Notes under the pieces: generated by a model
The model's database searches: none
What the model was told of the DNA's origin: nothing
What the model saw: the letters and a program-made list of their open reading frames with translations, nothing else
From: Chloroflexota bacterium
GTDB lineage: Bacteria; Chloroflexota; Anaerolineae; Anaerolineales; Villigracilaceae
Assembly: GCA_023459215.1 (NCBI GenBank)
Contig: JAEWVF010000104.1
Span: 28,864 to 92,863, forward strand
DNA length: 64,000 nt
Reading direction: 5' to 3'
In this document: positions 63,859 through 64,000 of the stretch, in pieces
Layout of the letters: every line of letters starts with the position of its first letter
Numbering within the stretch: position 1 is the stretch's first letter
Translations under genes and position numbers: made by a program

Positions 63859-64000
63859 ATGTTTGATTCATCTCACCGTCGATTTAATCCCCTGACCCGC
63901 GAATGGATACTCGTCTCGCCGCACCGCGCCAAACGCCCCTGGCAGGGCCAGGTTGAAAAGACCGCCCCGCCCTACCTGCCCGACTACGACCCGACCTGCT
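63859..64000 (+). CDS. galT: UDP-glucose-hexose-1-phosphate uridylyltransferase, N-terminal part (3' end outside window)
   Basis: The first 47 codons are present and the frame is open to the right edge. The N-terminus R-R-F-N-P-L-T-R-E-W-I-L-V-S-P-H-R-A-K-R is the signature of GalT. It converts galactose-1-phosphate to glucose-1-phosphate in the Leloir pathway, which indicates that galactose is a product of the upstream glycosidases. Confidence 0.93.
   Translation, partial: MFDSSHRRFNPLTREWILVSPHRAKRPWQGQVEKTAPPYLPDYDPTC

Overview
The window looks like about 64 kb of chromosome from a Chloroflexota bacterium, most likely of the Anaerolineae (inference). It is moderately GC-rich. Supporting signs are sugar-ABC lipoproteins with a Leu-Leu-Ser-Ala-Cys lipobox, anaerobic 2-oxoacid:ferredoxin metabolism, a RicT/PSP1 protein, Gram-positive-type SOS boxes, and dispersed palindromes and GAGCGGAG-type repeats in spacers. 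I see no rRNA, CRISPR array, insertion sequence or phage. One tRNA gene (Asp, GTC) is present.

Layout. 1-9.5 kb is central carbon and amino-acid metabolism: the end of alanine dehydrogenase, a CoA-transferase, pyruvate kinase, a DMT transporter, the ArfB rescue factor, and a GntR-controlled 2-oxoacid oxidoreductase operon. 9.5-24.9 kb is mixed housekeeping: M20 hydrolase, metal-receptor-like protein, PIG-L deacetylase, RicT, Mrp, RsgA with an RNHCP protein behind a two-terminator leader, an alpha-oxoamine synthase, a site-2 protease, an RlmI-type methyltransferase, a radical SAM protein and an MFS transporter next to a decayed permease. 24.9-36.7 kb holds an Fpg-like glycosylase, an ABC-2 exporter, PadR/DUF2812, SOS-controlled uvrB, a MoxR-DUF58-DUF4129 operon and the tRNA. 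37-41 kb is a leader-controlled operon: a DsrE protein resembling the C-terminal half of YedF, a PPC-domain protein and a complete ECF importer. 41.4-47.7 kb holds a Fic protein flanked by iterated repeats, a TetR/DsbA/SDR cassette, deoC, a VOC protein and beta-phosphoglucomutase. 47.1-64 kb is two divergent carbohydrate loci.

The most striking feature is at 44523-45164. A FrnE/DsbA-like gene has an in-frame TGA exactly where the first Cys of the CxxC motif belongs, giving U-P-F-C. The ATG overlaps the preceding stop (ATGA). A perfect stem with a GGUC apical loop lies 34 nt after the TGA, as expected of a bacterial SECIS. I propose a selenoprotein. The DsrE protein about 7 kb upstream resembles the DsrE half of YedF, a family linked to selenium metabolism, so the ECF operon may belong to the same physiology (hypothesis).

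How the carbohydrate loci work together. The minus-strand operon imports an alpha-glucobiose (binding protein and two permeases), splits it with a GH65 phosphorylase and converts beta-glucose-1-phosphate to glucose-6-phosphate with beta-phosphoglucomutase. It sits beside a LacI regulator carrying a 36-bp perfect palindrome in its own promoter. The plus-strand locus begins with an unusual ArsR-type regulator fused to a beta-rich domain. It continues with an ABC importer, a GH43 lipoprotein, a GH2 enzyme, a cytoplasmic GH43 and galT, suggesting use of a galactose- and possibly arabinose-containing plant oligosaccharide.
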